From Hydractinia symbiolongicarpus (lineage: Eukaryota > Cnidaria > Hydrozoa > Anthoathecata > Hydractiniidae): a DNA stretch of 64,000 nt. The DNA lies in NCBI RefSeq assembly GCF_029227915.1, contig NC_079885.1, forward strand, positions 12,039,001 through 12,103,000, written 5' to 3'. The notes beneath the pieces are model-generated. The model saw only the letters and a program-made list of their open reading frames with translations. It searched no databases and had not been told where the DNA came from. Position 1 is the stretch's first letter, and the number at the start of each line of letters is the position of its first letter. A program made the translations under genes and the position numbers. Positions 1-14,300 of the stretch are shown piece after piece.

Positions 1-1219
1 GATTTTTTGAAAAACACCTAAATTTTAATGAAATAACGACAAATGGTTTATGTTCCCAATAAATATGCCTGCCATAATATTTATTTTATTTGTGGGTGAT
101 GGCGGGGGTACAGGTAAAAGTACCCAACACTTCATTATGCTATGTTGTGTAAAAAGGGAGATAGGATCACCCTCCATAATACATCACTGGTGTAACTAAA
201 CTAGTGCAAATATTAGGGCTGAAATAATCAATTTCAATGATCCATTTCAAAAACAAGTTTGAATACATTTATTTTAAAAAATGATAAAATGTTTCTTTTA
301 TAAATAAAAAAAAAATTATGTGTGTGGAACAAAACATAGTAAATATTCCAGCAACGTTTTTGGGATGGGCATTTTAACACAGGTAAGTTGTGTTATTAAT
401 TAAACTTTATAACTAGTTGTAGCACAAACAATATTTATATGTAAATTGAATGATGGCTTTCAAACCGACGTGCAGATATTAAGTAATGGGGTCGTCAGCA
501 AAAAAAAATGTTATATGTTAATCAATTCTTCTTTATAATATCTATTCATGCATTGATAAAATTTAAATGCACATCTCTTATCAGGTCAAAAATTACTGAT
601 TACAGAAGATGTCAAAATTTGCTATTGCTTAAATATGACATCATTTATGCAGCTTAATTAAATGGAAATTCTTAAATGCAAACATCTTGAAAACAGAAAG
701 AGCTTTTTAGAATATTTAACTTTTTAAGCTCTATAATAAAAATCCAACATCATTTTATACTTTGGGTTTCCTTTTACCATGCCACTCTTACTTTTAAGAC
801 CCAGATGAAACAAGTCTACGTAATTGCACTTACGGAACAGACAATATATTTTTGGCATCGTTCCATTTAAAATTATTTTACAATTTTTAAAGTAATATAG
901 GTTTTATGGTAATCTAAATAAAAAATTAAATTATTAGAAAAACAAATTCAGAGTATCAAGCTTAGAAATTTTTTATCCCTCAATTAGTCAAACTTGTTAA
1001 TGGGTTAATATAATGAATTTTTCTTCTGTTTGTAAATTCTTTTTTAGCTTTTTATTATCCCTTTTTTATATCTTCTATTATAGTATTTTTCATAGAAAAA
1101 AAAAACATTAAATAGTTCATCCACCACCCATGTATATCATCGTCAGAATACCTCACATAGTTCACTCACTAAGTCATATACAATCAGCTTTAACTTTATG
1201 GTTTTTTTTTTCAATTTAG
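1..1219 (+). other. Intron sequence of ITFG1, mostly without recognisable features
   Basis: AT-rich sequence upstream of the first confident ITFG1 exon. Apart from the tentative 31-nt exon at 352-382 nothing coding was recognised. A donor-like GTAAAAG at 114 follows a short Gly-rich frame, but no acceptor precedes it. Confidence 0.5.
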
Positions 1220-4200
1220 TTGTCTTTACTGATAAACAACAAAAACCATGATTGGAAATTTCCTGTCGATCAAATGCAAGTTAATGCAAAACATCCATTT
1301 ACACTCCGTTTTGGTGAGTTTTATGTTATAGTAGTAGTAAACAAACTGATCTGGTTTTGCTTTAATGAAGAACTATCTTCGTATTGTGCCCTCTAAGTAA
1401 TGTTGGTTATTGAACCATAAAAGCCAACACATATCTTTTTCTATTTCTTCATAAGTAAACTTCGAATTCAACATGATCCATAAAGTAAGCAGACCCTTTA
1501 AAACCACCTGCAGATACCGTTTGTGTCAAATCAAATAATGATGACACTTTTGTTTTAGGTGACGTTGACAGCAATGGCAAAGTTGATGCTGTAACTGTTC
1601 TCCAAAAAAAAACTGGGTAAACTTATTTTCATGCCATTACATTTTTTTTTCATAAGAAACACAATTTTCCTTAACTTTAGGCTGAAATTATGAGAAAATT
1701 GACAAATTAAATTAATAAATTGACAGGGATCTTCTTAAATCCCAAGGTCGAGTCTGACTTCATAAATTTTTAGAAGATTTTCATTAAAGTTAAGAAACAT
1801 CTAGACTGAACAAAAAATATATATATTACAATGTTACAATGTAAAACTTCACTGGACCAGGCCTGATGTATGTTTATCAGACAAGAGGTGCTTTTTATAT
1901 TTATATGGCTTTTATATATATTTCAGTATAGTTTCAAATATATATTGTTTTTCTTTTATGTGTTTATTTTCTTAGGGATAGAAAATTTATATCATATTTG
2001 ATGAATTCACCATGCGCAGATGATAGACAGTCTGGATGCAGCGGAAGTCGGACTTTTACTGTTCACGAATTAGAGGTGATTTTAATTAATCAATTAATAG
2101 AAATTCTTCATTGCATGTTTTCATCCAATGATGATGTTGTTGAAAAAGTGCTTTTTTAAACAGACTCACATAGCTTATTTTCAACAAAATAGTACCATGT
2201 TATATGTTTTAAAGCGTGTAGGAAATAATACTGTGCTGGGGTTTCCTGTACCATCCTGCTGTGTAATGCTCCACACTATTTGTGTTTATATATACCTTAT
2301 TTAGAATCATTCTGCCAATTTACCGCTGACTGTTAGCTTTTTGGACGTATTTGAGAATGGTGCTCTAGATTTTGTTGTCACCTGTCAAAACGCGGCTCGT
2401 GCTGACACTTTCTATACAAAAATCCTTAAAAATGAATTCAATTTGGATACTGCTTTTCTTAAAGTAGCAGGTGAATATTTCCCTATACTTATTCTGAGAT
2501 ATTGTATTGGCATGTAAAGAAAAGTGTAAACATTTCTGAAAAAAACCCTTATAATGCATAAGATCCATCAGTTTTCTTGTTTCTAAGAATACAAATTACC
2601 GTTTTTACCACATGGTTTTTTTTTTAATTTAGTTTTATCTGGACTAAAAAACACTGCGGTAAGTTTTGATATTATCTTTTTTTAATAAATATTTAAGGAG
2701 AAATCTGAAAAAGAGGTTTATATGACATGACAGACTAGTTGCATGAGCAGTGAAAATTTTGTATTTCTGTAGTCTTATGGTGCTAATCAAGTTGGGGCCA
2801 TGATTGGAATGACAACAACGAATACCGATGGAAACAGAATCCATGCAAAGGGTATGAACTTGCTTCTCTTTATTGTGGTTGTAAATTCAAGTTCAATATT
2901 ATTGTTTTACTAGTTTTTAGAAGATTTTTACGTGTTTTTTCTATTTTTCTGTTAAGAATTATTTACACATATATCTCTTCATTCAGTGAACATGTTTCAG
3001 TTTGTCATTTTTTCAACAAGCTTTTTTTACCATTCCGTATTAAATTTTTTATTGCTTGCAAACATAAAACTTGAGTGTAATTGGAAGATGGCTGTGAAAA
3101 TTAATGGAAAGGAAATGAAACAATAAAAGGGAGGATAATAGCAGTGGCTTCAACCTATGACCTTTGTTGATTGCTGCTCATGTTAGTCATATTTAGATAC
3201 TGCACCAAGATATGCAGGCTGAGTCTACGCAGAGTTTATCGAAAGAAGGAAATGTGAAATTATTACCCCCTAGTAATATGACTCTTAAGACATATCCATC
3301 AACTTTTTTTTTAAAATGTTTGTTAATAATAACTAGTTGATAAGGCCCGTGGAGAAATCCACTTGCAGAAGGACAATAAAAAATATGTTGTTTTAGATTT
3401 TTTGCTGACGTCAGTAGTGCAGGTACAAAAAAATTGATAAAGTTTAGTTATTCGTTGCCTGTAATGTGGTTAAAACGCTGATCAAAATAATGGATAGGAT
3501 CATATGTTTTCGACAAACGCCTAAGGAGATATAAGGCGTTAAAAATTTTGCTGATGCAGCAATGGACCGTCAAAACCCTAAATTTTTTTTTAAGAAATTT
3601 GTATACCTGTTGCCTTCATCATATAGATCTTGAAAGGCTGATCAAGAAAATGTATAGGATCATGTACTTTTGACAAATGGTTGTTTTAACGTTTTTTGAT
3701 GACGTTATTAACCCGCCCATTCTGAAACGGATTTGGGGACCAAAGTTTGGGAAAATTACCCAAATTGGTCCTAGGTGATCCCTAGTTATCCACGCAGTGA
3801 AAAATCATTGACGTCACCACCTCGTTTCCAAGTTATTTGCCCTCAAAATTTTAAGTGCACTGTAATGGCTTCATTAATTTAATAAGGATATTGACGTTAA
3901 AGTAGTGTTAGTGACGTTGCGTCATAATGTCATAAAATGTAACATTTGAGACATACTTTTTTTGGCAACTTCAAAGAAAATTTCGGCAACATCAAAGGAA
4001 AATGATAATATCCACTATGACCGTCACAAACACTCCGTATTATGATATAAGATAAAAGAAATTTTGGAAAACTTTTTTTAAGTTTCAGACTTTTAAATAT
4101 TGTGCATTTATTTAAGTTTCTCGATAGTTTGCACAAAGCATTCTTTTTCCATAACTACAATTAAGCATGTTAAACTATTCGTAAAGCTTGTGCAACAATC

Positions 4201-7200
4201 AATCATTTTTTTAAGTAGAGACATCCATAGCTAAGACATTGCAATATAGGTAGCATTGTGTCCAGGGCTAACAGTCCATTGGCAATTGTACGTTCCTTAT
4301 CCCTTTGTTCCGAGCAAGCATAATTGAGAAGTCTGGGCATTTTTTATTTTGCTGGATATACATAGTCACCTAAAGAAGACCTTTTGAAAAATTAGATTTG
4401 CTGGGATAATTGTGCTAAAATGTAACTTATAACTTGTCTTACCTTGCAACCCAAAAAAGGTTGTCTACACAATAACTGGTATATTAATATTAAGAAAATA
4501 TCCAAATTGTGAATTGTATGGCAGCCCTTTTAGCATATAAATAAAGACAGATGTAGATTCTTTTCCATTAAATTAAAATTTTGGGAAAGAATAAACTTTA
4601 TATTATGTCTCACAACAAGTTGCACTGATCTTTGGCTAAAAACTCTATTTGGTATCACAACCAGCAAATTATTTAAAATGATAAACAAATCAGTGTATCT
4701 TTTTGCCTATGCTTGAAATGGGTTTACCACATTATAAAGAAAAGTTGTTCTAAGCTACGTCAAACACAAGGTACATACAAGTTTCGAAAGGCAAAGATGA
4801 CCATGGTATGGGCACTCGTTATGGTGTGATTTCAGTGGGCTTATTGAAATCTGGTTCATTTTTTGGAACCTTTTAATAAATTTTTTAGTCCATTCATCAT
4901 TGAAACTACTATTCAGTGATATGTCCACATAAACTTTATCTTTTTGAGGCGTGTGTGACAATAATTCTTGTTAAGAGCTAAACAAAAGGGATGGAACAAA
5001 AATATCTTTTTTTTTTCAATGAAAATGTTCGAGAGATCTGGGGACAAGCTATGTTGAAGAGAAATGACTTATTAATTAATGATTGTGCAAGTTGTGTTTT
5101 CTTCTTTACCAACCTCGGAGATGGTACCATCAGAATCTGCTGATTCTTCACAATTTATAATTTAAAGAAAGAAATTCCTTTTTCTTCTGATGGTTTTCAC
5201 AATAGGCGTACAAGAAGCCATTTTGCTTTTTGGAAAAAATATTCTCTTCAAGTAACAAACTTATATCATTAAGTTTAAAACTTCAGGCTTGCTTAAAATC
5301 TGGGGGAACTTTGTATTGTATCTAATCGATGACATCAGAGGAGACAATTAGTTTAGTATGATATCACATGGTTGTGAAAACAAGTTACATTGCAAATTAA
5401 TTCAAATGGGTATGAAATTGAAAAAAAACATTTGTAAACTACGTTTTTCTTTTTTTCTTTTAAGGTGTGCAAATCAGTCAGACTGCTTATTATGCATTGC
5501 AATTACCATATATTGTATTTGGTCTTGGCAGATCACCTAATTTTGTTGAAGAAATTATAGTTGGCTTGCCTAAAGGTCCACAAAAGGTTGGTGAGCATAT
5601 GGATGAGAAATAAAAATTGGCGGTTTAAGCTCTTTAAATGAAGCCACCCACATTCTGTTTGTTTTGATTGTTAAATAAAATTTAGGAATACAAAATAGAA
5701 TTTAAGGATGTAACATGTATGTAACATATATGTAACATGTATTTTTTATCCTTAAATTGTTATTATACTTCCTTCATAAGTTTTAATGTGAGCAGGAATC
5801 ATGATTCGTTTAATTAACACACATCTGTTAATACACGCATTGACACTTTAAAAAATGAAATGAATTTAATTCAGGATAATTCATGTTTTCATTTATAGCA
5901 CTGTGTTTAGTTTTTGCAGCATACCTAACAACTTAAAACTTACTTTTTGTACAAACAGGTCGACAGAGTGAAAAGTTGGACTGCCATTATTCCAAACGCA
6001 CAAGTTATTGTTATACCCTATCCAAAAGACAAACCATCCGAGTAAGTATTAAATGGAATATTCTGCTGCATAAAAACCCCCTGAAAAGTGGCAAAGTAGA
6101 AACAACTCCTGGAAAATAATTGGTCAATTTCTTGTCAGTTTTTTGAGTCATCGGACCATTCTTTTTTTTTCTCATTGAGAGAATGTTATTGTGTCAATTA
6201 AGGGCGCCGGTACTTATTGCACTTCTTTGAGAGGGAGTGTTTAGTGAATGCATTATGGGATAGATTGTAGTATGTAGTTCCAGCAAATTTATGATTGTTA
6301 TATTTTATATTTGTCGATAGAAAGTTCAAATATAATATTTGAGTGCTAAAATCAGGAGGTTTGTGTCTATTTGAAGTAATTATTATTTAACGTGTACAGA
6401 AAAAGTATTTCTTACCTGTTCTAACTATGTTTATGTACGCTTGTTTAATTTAGATGGGTGACCAAGCTTCTTGTTACACCAAGTAAACTTCTTTTGCAAA
6501 CCGGGGGTGTATTAATTGGAACCTGTTTGTTAATCGCTGGTATCATTTTAATACTTCATATAAAAGAAAAGGTAAAAGTAGTATTAAATGAAAGTATACC
6601 ATTTTTATCCACATTTTCCATCAAATAATATAGACTCAAAAGTCTACCTAGCCACATCTAATAAAAAGCATTAAAATCACACATCTGTGGCTTGTTGCTT
6701 GGTTAGCTATAAATTTACACTCACTATTAACCATGCTACCATGCTAGCCATGCTAGCATTAGCATTAACCATGCTAGCATTAGCGTTATGGTGGTAAAGT
6801 AATAAAATGTATTAGCTAGTTTATAATGTTATGATAAGGATAAAGCAAGGAAATAAAACGAAAGTACATCTTTGGTGCTAGCTGTAGGTAAAAAAAAGTG
6901 AAGGGTCATAAAAAGTTGTAGCTACCCTTATTAAAGGTAGCTAGCTAAATTACAGTGGTAGCCAAAATCTTGATATTGTATTGTTTAAGTTTTATACGTG
7001 GTTGAAAACGTTATGAATTATTTCCTACAAATATATAGAAAAGAAATTGTTCGTCAAATAGCGGAATAAAAAAGTAAAAAATAAAAGTAGCTACCATAGG
7101 TGTTTTATGAAAGCATTACAATTTATATGTCCACTTTACAAAGTTTTTATATTTGTTGTTCATGTGTTTACTATCTGATTCTTTAGAAAGAAGATGAAAG

Positions 7201-7246
7201 AGAGAAACGTAAAGAATCCCACAAATTTCATTTCGACGCTTTGTGA
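352..7246 (+). CDS. ITFG1: T-cell immunomodulatory protein / LINKIN, C-terminal half
   Basis: Spliced gene, 5' part outside the window. Exons: 352-382 (tentative), 1220-1313, 1559-1616, 1976-2075, 2305-2470, 2633-2658, 2773-2851, 5465-5586, 5959-6041, 6454-6571, 7187-7246 (TGA); all join in phase with GT/AG ends. About 312 of the usual ~600 residues are present. ITFG1 is a type I membrane protein with an FG-GAP beta-propeller ectodomain, linked to cell adhesion. Visible: an FG-GAP-like stretch (GDVDSNGKVDAVTVL), conserved ectodomain segments (SYGANQVGAMIG, WTAIIPNAQVIVIPYP), one transmembrane helix near the end (GVLIGTCLLIAGIILIL) and a short basic tail ending EKRKESHKFHFDAL, very close to the human tail. 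The 31-nt first exon (NVFGMGILTQ) rests on phase and a weak match to a WGF segment, so it is the least certain. Family identity is very likely. Confidence 0.88.
3465..3700. repeat. Diverged internal duplication in an ITFG1 intron
   Basis: Within the 2.6 kb intron 2852-5464 a block containing GCTGATCAA, then ATAGGATCAT and GACAAA occurs twice (about 3477-3520 and 3636-3681), with a following CGTTTTTTGATGACG-like segment. It looks like part of an interspersed repeat; no inverted ends or coding potential were seen. Confidence 0.4.
6720..6790. repeat. Short imperfect tandem repeat (CATGCTAGCATTAG-type)
   Basis: In an ITFG1 intron, units of ACCATGCTA and GCATTAGC recur four to five times over about 70 bases. 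Simple-sequence expansion; no function inferred. Confidence 0.6.
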
Positions 7247-8378
7247 AATAGAATTAAATGGTTCTTTAACAACATTAACATCATTATTACTGTCAGCCTA
7301 GACACAAGGTGGACGTATAGAATCCATTGTCTTATTGTGCTTCTGTTTGTGGATCACATTGTCATCTGAAAATGAAGACCGAAATAATATTTTATTGTTA
7401 ACATTTGGTTGTATTTATCTTTGTGTTAAACTATGTTGATAAACTCTCTTGATTTGTGCAACTTGTTGACCAACTCTAATCCGAAGTTGTACGTACACAC
7501 ATATATATCACACATGTATCAATATCTAGTGATGCATTACAATTTTTTTAATTTACACATTATTCAGCGGGGTTTTTTGTTTGTGTTGTTTTGCCATAGC
7601 TGGTAACTTTGAATCAGAAGAAATGTCTTTATTATATATTGAATCAAAAGAAATGTCAGTTATATTCTATTATATTTTATTTACACATCCTGTTGCTCCA
7701 ACGAAGCCAGAGTTTATCGTACTATGTGTACATATGATCGCACTATATTATCTTTAGTTGTGATGACTTTTATGTATCAATTTAAAATATGAAAAATAGA
7801 TTTAATTTTTGTTTGCTTCGATTTAAATTTTCAATTTACTTTGTTTATATATTTTCTTCTTAATGTCATGCAAGCTAGGATTTGTTTCACAATTTTTTTT
7901 CTTCGCAAAATATACCTTATTTTAATATTTATTTATTATTTTTTTCATTATTAAAGAGAACATTTATTTATTACAAATATTAGTGCTTGTACAAATTCTC
8001 ATTATGTAAAGAAGTGAAGCATTTAATGAGGGTAGTGTCTTTCTACATGCAACCTTATCCCTGTGTGCTTTGTCTTTTTCTCTCCAACAAATATAACACA
8101 GACATTTTCATGATTTGTTTTATGTGATACAAATCTACCCTGTGTCAAGAGAGTCAACTAAACAACACCAATGCCAATTTAGTTCTTTTCCATTGTTGCT
8201 GTTTTTTAAATCAAAGCACGAATCACAGTATATAATTAATAACAAAGGTAGGGAGTAAAATGTGTTTTTTTGAAACCTTGCTGAAAACTAAACAACTTCT
8301 ATTCCAGTAAATGTAAATAGACAAAAGGAGAAATGAGAAATTAAATTTTGAAGCACGACAACAAAATAGAAGTTAACC
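7247..8378 (+). other. ITFG1 3' UTR and NELFCD upstream region
   Basis: AT-rich noncoding interval between the ITFG1 stop and the NELFCD start codon, same orientation. It should hold the ITFG1 3' UTR (an ATTAAA lies near 7950) and the NELFCD promoter and 5' UTR. No TATA box or other gene was recognised. Confidence 0.5.
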
Positions 8379-11300
8379 ATGGACGAGGATGATGATGAGC
8401 ACTTTCAGTATGGCTCTCCTCCTGGTGGTGGAAAATGGGACGAGGAAATAATGGTATGATCACCTGTATTTCTCCTAAAACTTAATATGTCTTTGAATTT
8501 AAATGTATATCACATGGACAGCTCATGTATTTGTGTGGTACATGAGCTAACCGAACGAAATTGGTTTAGGTTTGAGAACACTTTCTAACAAATTGGTTTG
8601 CCTCATGGAGCAAAAAATAAATCCTTATTCTAGATTTGTAAGTTCCATCCCTGTAAGTTGTACATGTTTTAAATGTCATCTGTCATGTCATTGTACAGGG
8701 AAGTCATGATGTTTTTATCTCCACATATTGATATTATATGAGCGCTTACTTTTGCATAGCAAACTGTTTATATTTTCTCTATTATCCATTTTAGCGGTCC
8801 AATGACGATTTCGAATACCAGGATAATCAAGGGATCATTGATGAATGTAAGGAACTACTGGGGACAAAAGATTTTATTATGGAGACATCAGCTGGTTCTG
8901 TTGTTAAAAGGTCATTTTTTGTTATAACCAATGCAAAGTATATGTCTGTTTTGAAAACACTACCATTTAAAATCGTGCCATTACACCTGTAGAAAGAGCT
9001 CTTTGCTGACCTCCCCTGAAAATTGCTTGCAAGATTTTAATCAACAATGAATTCTTAGTGAATAGTTAATTTGTGTTTGGGTGTTAACTGATTATTGTCT
9101 TTATTTCTCCTGCGAATAAAGAAACTGCACTCCAAATTTTAACTAATGTAATCTCTAATTCGATTGGTACTCTTTTTTTCCCTCCTGTGATCTGAAAATG
9201 TTTTCAATATAGCAAATATATCAAAGGGTTTGTGTAAAATAGGAGCGCATTTTCCTTTCAAAATGTAGATTTTTAAATGCTGGTGGTGTCCCGCATGAGT
9301 TTGTCGACCTGCTTGCTGACAATTACCACGGATCAGCACAACAAGTGAATCTACTAGCTGATTGGTTGATAGTAGCAGGTAGGCAACTGTTTAGTTTCCA
9401 TTTAATAATTTTCTCAAAAATTTTAAATAATTTTATGCGTTTATCGTCGCTCCAAATTGGAATGGAATTTTTTGCCATAGTGATTATGATGTTAAAGTCT
9501 TTAACACGTGTAATATTTCTTGGTTTATAAAATAAAAATTTTGAATTTTAAATGATTGAAATATGATAATCTTTTTTATCCCAAAGAGCAATATAGCCAC
9601 ACCGGTTTTTATGTGTGATGAAATAAAATGCAAGAACATTCTATGTGTCGGCTTACTATTATTATTTTTTAATTTACAGTTTGACTCAACAAACTAAAGG
9701 ACTTACTCTTCAAAATTTAACATCTTTCGCAATGACTGAAGTGCAACTGAATGTTATTCACGTTTGTTCGTAAACTCTATTATTTTTCCTATAACAGGAG
9801 CATCAGTGGAAGATGTTCAAGCCGCAGTAGAAAATCAACTGAGGGATTTGATTGTGAAGAACTTCGATCCTAAGAAAGCTGACTCCATATTTTCTGGAGC
9901 TGGCCAGGTTGGTTCGTTCTTCGAAGTTTGTTCTTTTTTGAGTTGTGAGAAATGTTGAGAAATGTTTTTCGATGGTGACGATTATTCAAACCAAGGTACC
10001 AAATTGTTCAGAATGGGGAGATTGACAACTTTCTTTGTCAGTGAAATTGCATCAGGCGATGTACCAAAATTTCCCTTTTTCATTGGCTTAAAAGTCTTTG
10101 TCTTAGTACTTTTTTACTGTATGAGGTGTGTCGATTGTGTATAAAAAAAATTTCGTTGTATTTCTACTAATACGCGTAAGAAGAATTGAGCTGAATTGAC
10201 CAGAAAAAAAGTGAAGAAATAAACTCTGGAACCTTGAACATAACGGATTGTGGTTTGGTAAAACTTTTTTGAACTAAAAATGACTAAAAAATAGATAACA
10301 TCCTTAAAAGCGTTTTTATTGAAAAAATATGATTACGTTTTATTTAGCTTTGATAATAAATAACTCAGTGCTCTTCAAAAGATTAGGGTACATATAGACG
10401 GAGCACTGCATAAGTTGTAATTGTTATAGCTTGTATGTCCTTGTAAGTTGCACTTCATGTACCTCGCGAATACTGAGGTGGAAACTTTGGAAATCTTTAA
10501 TCAGGAAGCCAATGTCTAAACCTCCTTAGTATCTTAAACATCCTCATTGCCTCAAACCTCCTCAATATCTGAAACCTCTTCAGTGTCTCAAACCTCTTCA
10601 GTGTCTCAAACCTTCTCAATGTCTCAAACCTCTTCATTGATGCTAGGTATCATTTTCTTTACTTTTAGCCTCCTGGTTGGATTGAAGAAATGATCGTGCA
10701 TTCTCCATGGCGAGCCATGTTCTACACACTAGCAGACAAACATCCAGACTGTTTGATGTTGAATTTCACGATAAAGGTAGTGGTTGCAGATGAGCTCAGT
10801 ATATTTGCTATTACAAAGTTTATGTTTTTATTAATATAAAACAAGTTAATTTTTTAAGTGACGCACCTTGCGATAAAATTATCGTCACTTCTGTCTGACA
10901 GAGCACATCGAGAACAGAGTTAATAAGTTAACAGCTATAATAAAAGATTTTGTCATTTCAATAGTACTAAGGTGCTGTTTATATGGAGGCAGGCTGGCTT
11001 GGCAAACGGGCTTGATCACTTGCAGGACTGGCTTTTATTTTGTGTTTATATGAAGAAAAAACTACTTTGGTTAGGCGGGCTGGCTCTGAACAATGAAAAC
11101 ATTAAATAATGTAGAACAAAAGAAATACTTTTCATAACAAGAGATTATGTTAGTTGGGCATGATAAACCATCTCGCTTAGGCGGGCTAACCTCTTTGTTA
11201 CTGTTTATATCAGAAAATGTTCATCCCGCCTACCGGGATCCCACCTGTGAGAAAAGGGAGATCTCGCCTACCGAGCCACCCTGTTTGACCATATAAACAG

Positions 11301-14300
11301 ATGAGCAAAAATATGAGGAAAATGAGGAACATGCCAGATCTCCGTGAACGAGCCAGCCCGCCAACCGGGCTCATATAAACACCTCCTAAGATAGACTTTC
11401 TGTATAAACCTACCTTCAAATTTAACCCCTGCAACTGCATCTAAACGTGTAGCTTAGATAAGTTAAATCTTTGGCGTATAATTGTTAAACATAGTATCTT
11501 GGAGTGACCCCATTTGCACAGCATTGACATAAAAAATAAATTACATGCACTAAGTATATACAGAAACTGTGTGAATGAACCCTAAGAATTAAAACAGCAA
11601 ACGTCACAGCGTCCATGTTGCTTCAATACTTCACAGGGACACGAGACAATATTTTCAGGCGATAGTAACAAATTTATGTTAATTACTATCGTCTAAAAAT
11701 GGTAACTTGTGTCGCTAGTGCAGCTTTTTGTTGCTCACCACATTTTGTTATTTGCAACATCACTTTCGTTGCCGGTATCAAGATACAAAATTAAATCGAT
11801 TTGATTTTGTATCTTGTTACTGGCAACAAAAAATGTATGTAACAAAAAAACGTTACAAGCAACCAAAAATAGGTTACGTGCATGAATATTCTATAGTAGT
11901 AGTGATAGTAACAAAATTAATTTTTTTTACCATCGCCTAAAAAAATTGTCTCATTTCCCTGTGGCTTTAGCGACAGAGATTTTTTGAAAGGTTGGTTGAG
12001 GCACCTGTCATTCAATGGTTTGTGTATTATAAGAAAGTTAATGGTACACCATGCATAAATATAGGGGTGGTGTGTTTTTTAGTTGATTTCCGATGCTGGT
12101 TTTCAAGGTGAAATCGGTGCCATGTCTTCAGCATGTAATCAAATTGAAGTTTTTTCGAAAGTTGTCAAAACAGCTGTGTTCAAATATTTCTCACAAAACG
12201 CTGCAAGCAGAACGACCGTGTTAAGTGATCTAGTTGTAAGTTGATATCCTCTTATCAATATACCAGTGTAATTAGCTTGTTTTGACTATATAAGAAATAA
12301 CCTGTCTAAAATGTCTGTATAAAAAGGTTATGAAGGTTTAAAACAAGAAGAAGGACTAAATTGTTCTCTAATCTTTTTTAACATTTCTGTGTTAAGAAAG
12401 TAAAATTGGAATTTAAAGGGTGTAAATAAATATACGAGAGAAGGAGAAAGGACATAGGAGATTTAAATTTGAAACGAAACATGCTCACTATTTACTAACC
12501 AATATATTTCTCTTACCAGTGGTTTTGTTGTTTGTTATAGAAAGCTTGTTGCAACGGCAAACATATGTATCTCTACGCACAGTGCATGTTAACAGGCGTA
12601 AAAGAAGCATTAGGTAACACGCTGCTAGGAGCGTGTATTGGCAGGTTGTCTCAGGAGTTAAACAAAGCTGTGTTGGAGAGGTAAGATAGTGTGGCGTAAC
12701 AAACATATTCATCAAAGTTGAGGCACGAAAATTTATGTACTCCAATAATCAAATGAGACCGTTTTTTATTAAAATAAGGCTATGTCTTCCACGAAAGTAA
12801 ATTCCTGTGACCCATTCGCCGTTTATATTCGCGTTGCGAATCTTCCTGGTCACAAATGTTTGTGTATTCACGTTGTTTAAATGTTCTTATTCCAGTTATC
12901 TGCAGCTTAAACATTTTATTACTTTTAAAGCGCAATTGCACGGACGAAATCTTCTTTAAATTCAGTTTAATCCCAATTTGAGCGGATGCCTGAGCGGATT
13001 TTTCCGCGAGCCTTGACAAACTTTAATTTTCTAAGGAGCTTGGTCTTGTTAATTAGAACTTTTATCGTCTGGTCTTTTTGTTGTTCTTTTTTGCTTCTGC
13101 ATCTTTTCTTTATCTCATAAACAGTTTTTATTGTGGGTCATTATTTCATTCATTTACAGTGGTCGTGATGTATGGCATTTAGTCCTCATTATTCTTGGGT
13201 GTAGTCAGTATCCTCGTGTATTCTCATCCATTGTTTCGCTGGTCGAAAGAAGAACTTTAAATCCAGGAGATGTTACTGTAGTGAGTTTATAAATATTGTT
13301 ATTGTTATGTCATTTAAACTTGTGTTTGCGTCTGTTTAGCATAGTTCCTCTTTTTTCTTAGTTGTATAGAACGTACTCCTCCACGGAGCCTCCGTCGGTT
13401 GAATTTCTACGAATACCAGTTTTATTAGGTAAGTTTGCTAGTTTAAGGAAAGCCAGCATAAGAGGTAAACGATCAGTCAACATAAAATCAAATCTGTCAC
13501 TACAATTTTTATTTTTTAAGATAAATTCTCTTAGATTTGCTTACGTCAGCATTATTTACTCCTGAAGCATCAATTTCAGCTGATCACAAACCGAAGTATA
13601 TATACCTGCTCGCTTATGCTGTTTCTGTGTATGAAACATGGGATGAGGTACTAAAATATAGTTATGCCCCTTAGCGATTTTAAATTCAAAATTACTTTTG
13701 CAGTGGACAGAACACTTCTTGCTATATCATTACGAAAAAGTGTAGATTTTATCTATAATTAATTGTAATAAAAGCCCTGGGCATTCAATTAAGATTTATC
13801 TTGACCCTGGGTTTTAGAAGGATCGTACATATAAATTCCTATTATTATTTTTTAATGCATGGAATTTAACATAATATGATGAGAAATACTCAAAAAAAAT
13901 AATCGCAAAAAAGGCTATTATGAAGGAAGACGAATTTTATTCTTAATTAATTTTTTTCTGCATGAAAATTTATTTAATTTATTGTCGGATATTGCTCAAA
14001 AGGCGGTTTTTTTTAACGGGTGTGGGCGTCCAATTGTGGTAATCTTACACGGGACTGATCACCTAAAACAAAGTCCTGTGGTAGCACTGTGTTGATTTAT
14101 TAGGATAGATGCGAGGCGGTTTACAAGGAAGAGTTAAAGCCAACCATTCAAGCCATCGAACGTGTTCACAAAATTTGCTGTAATGATATTGGGTCGAGTT
14201 CTTTGCAACTAACGGCTGATGTTGGAGTCCTATACCAATGTGTGAGGTGAAAACCTTGTATGGTTGTACCGTTTAGGCGTTTTGACCAGGAATTTCAGTA

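Noticed and set aside
61-113. Additional ITFG1 exon ending at the donor GTAAAAG (114)
   Set aside because: No acceptor lies upstream and the encoded Gly-rich stretch does not resemble ITFG1.
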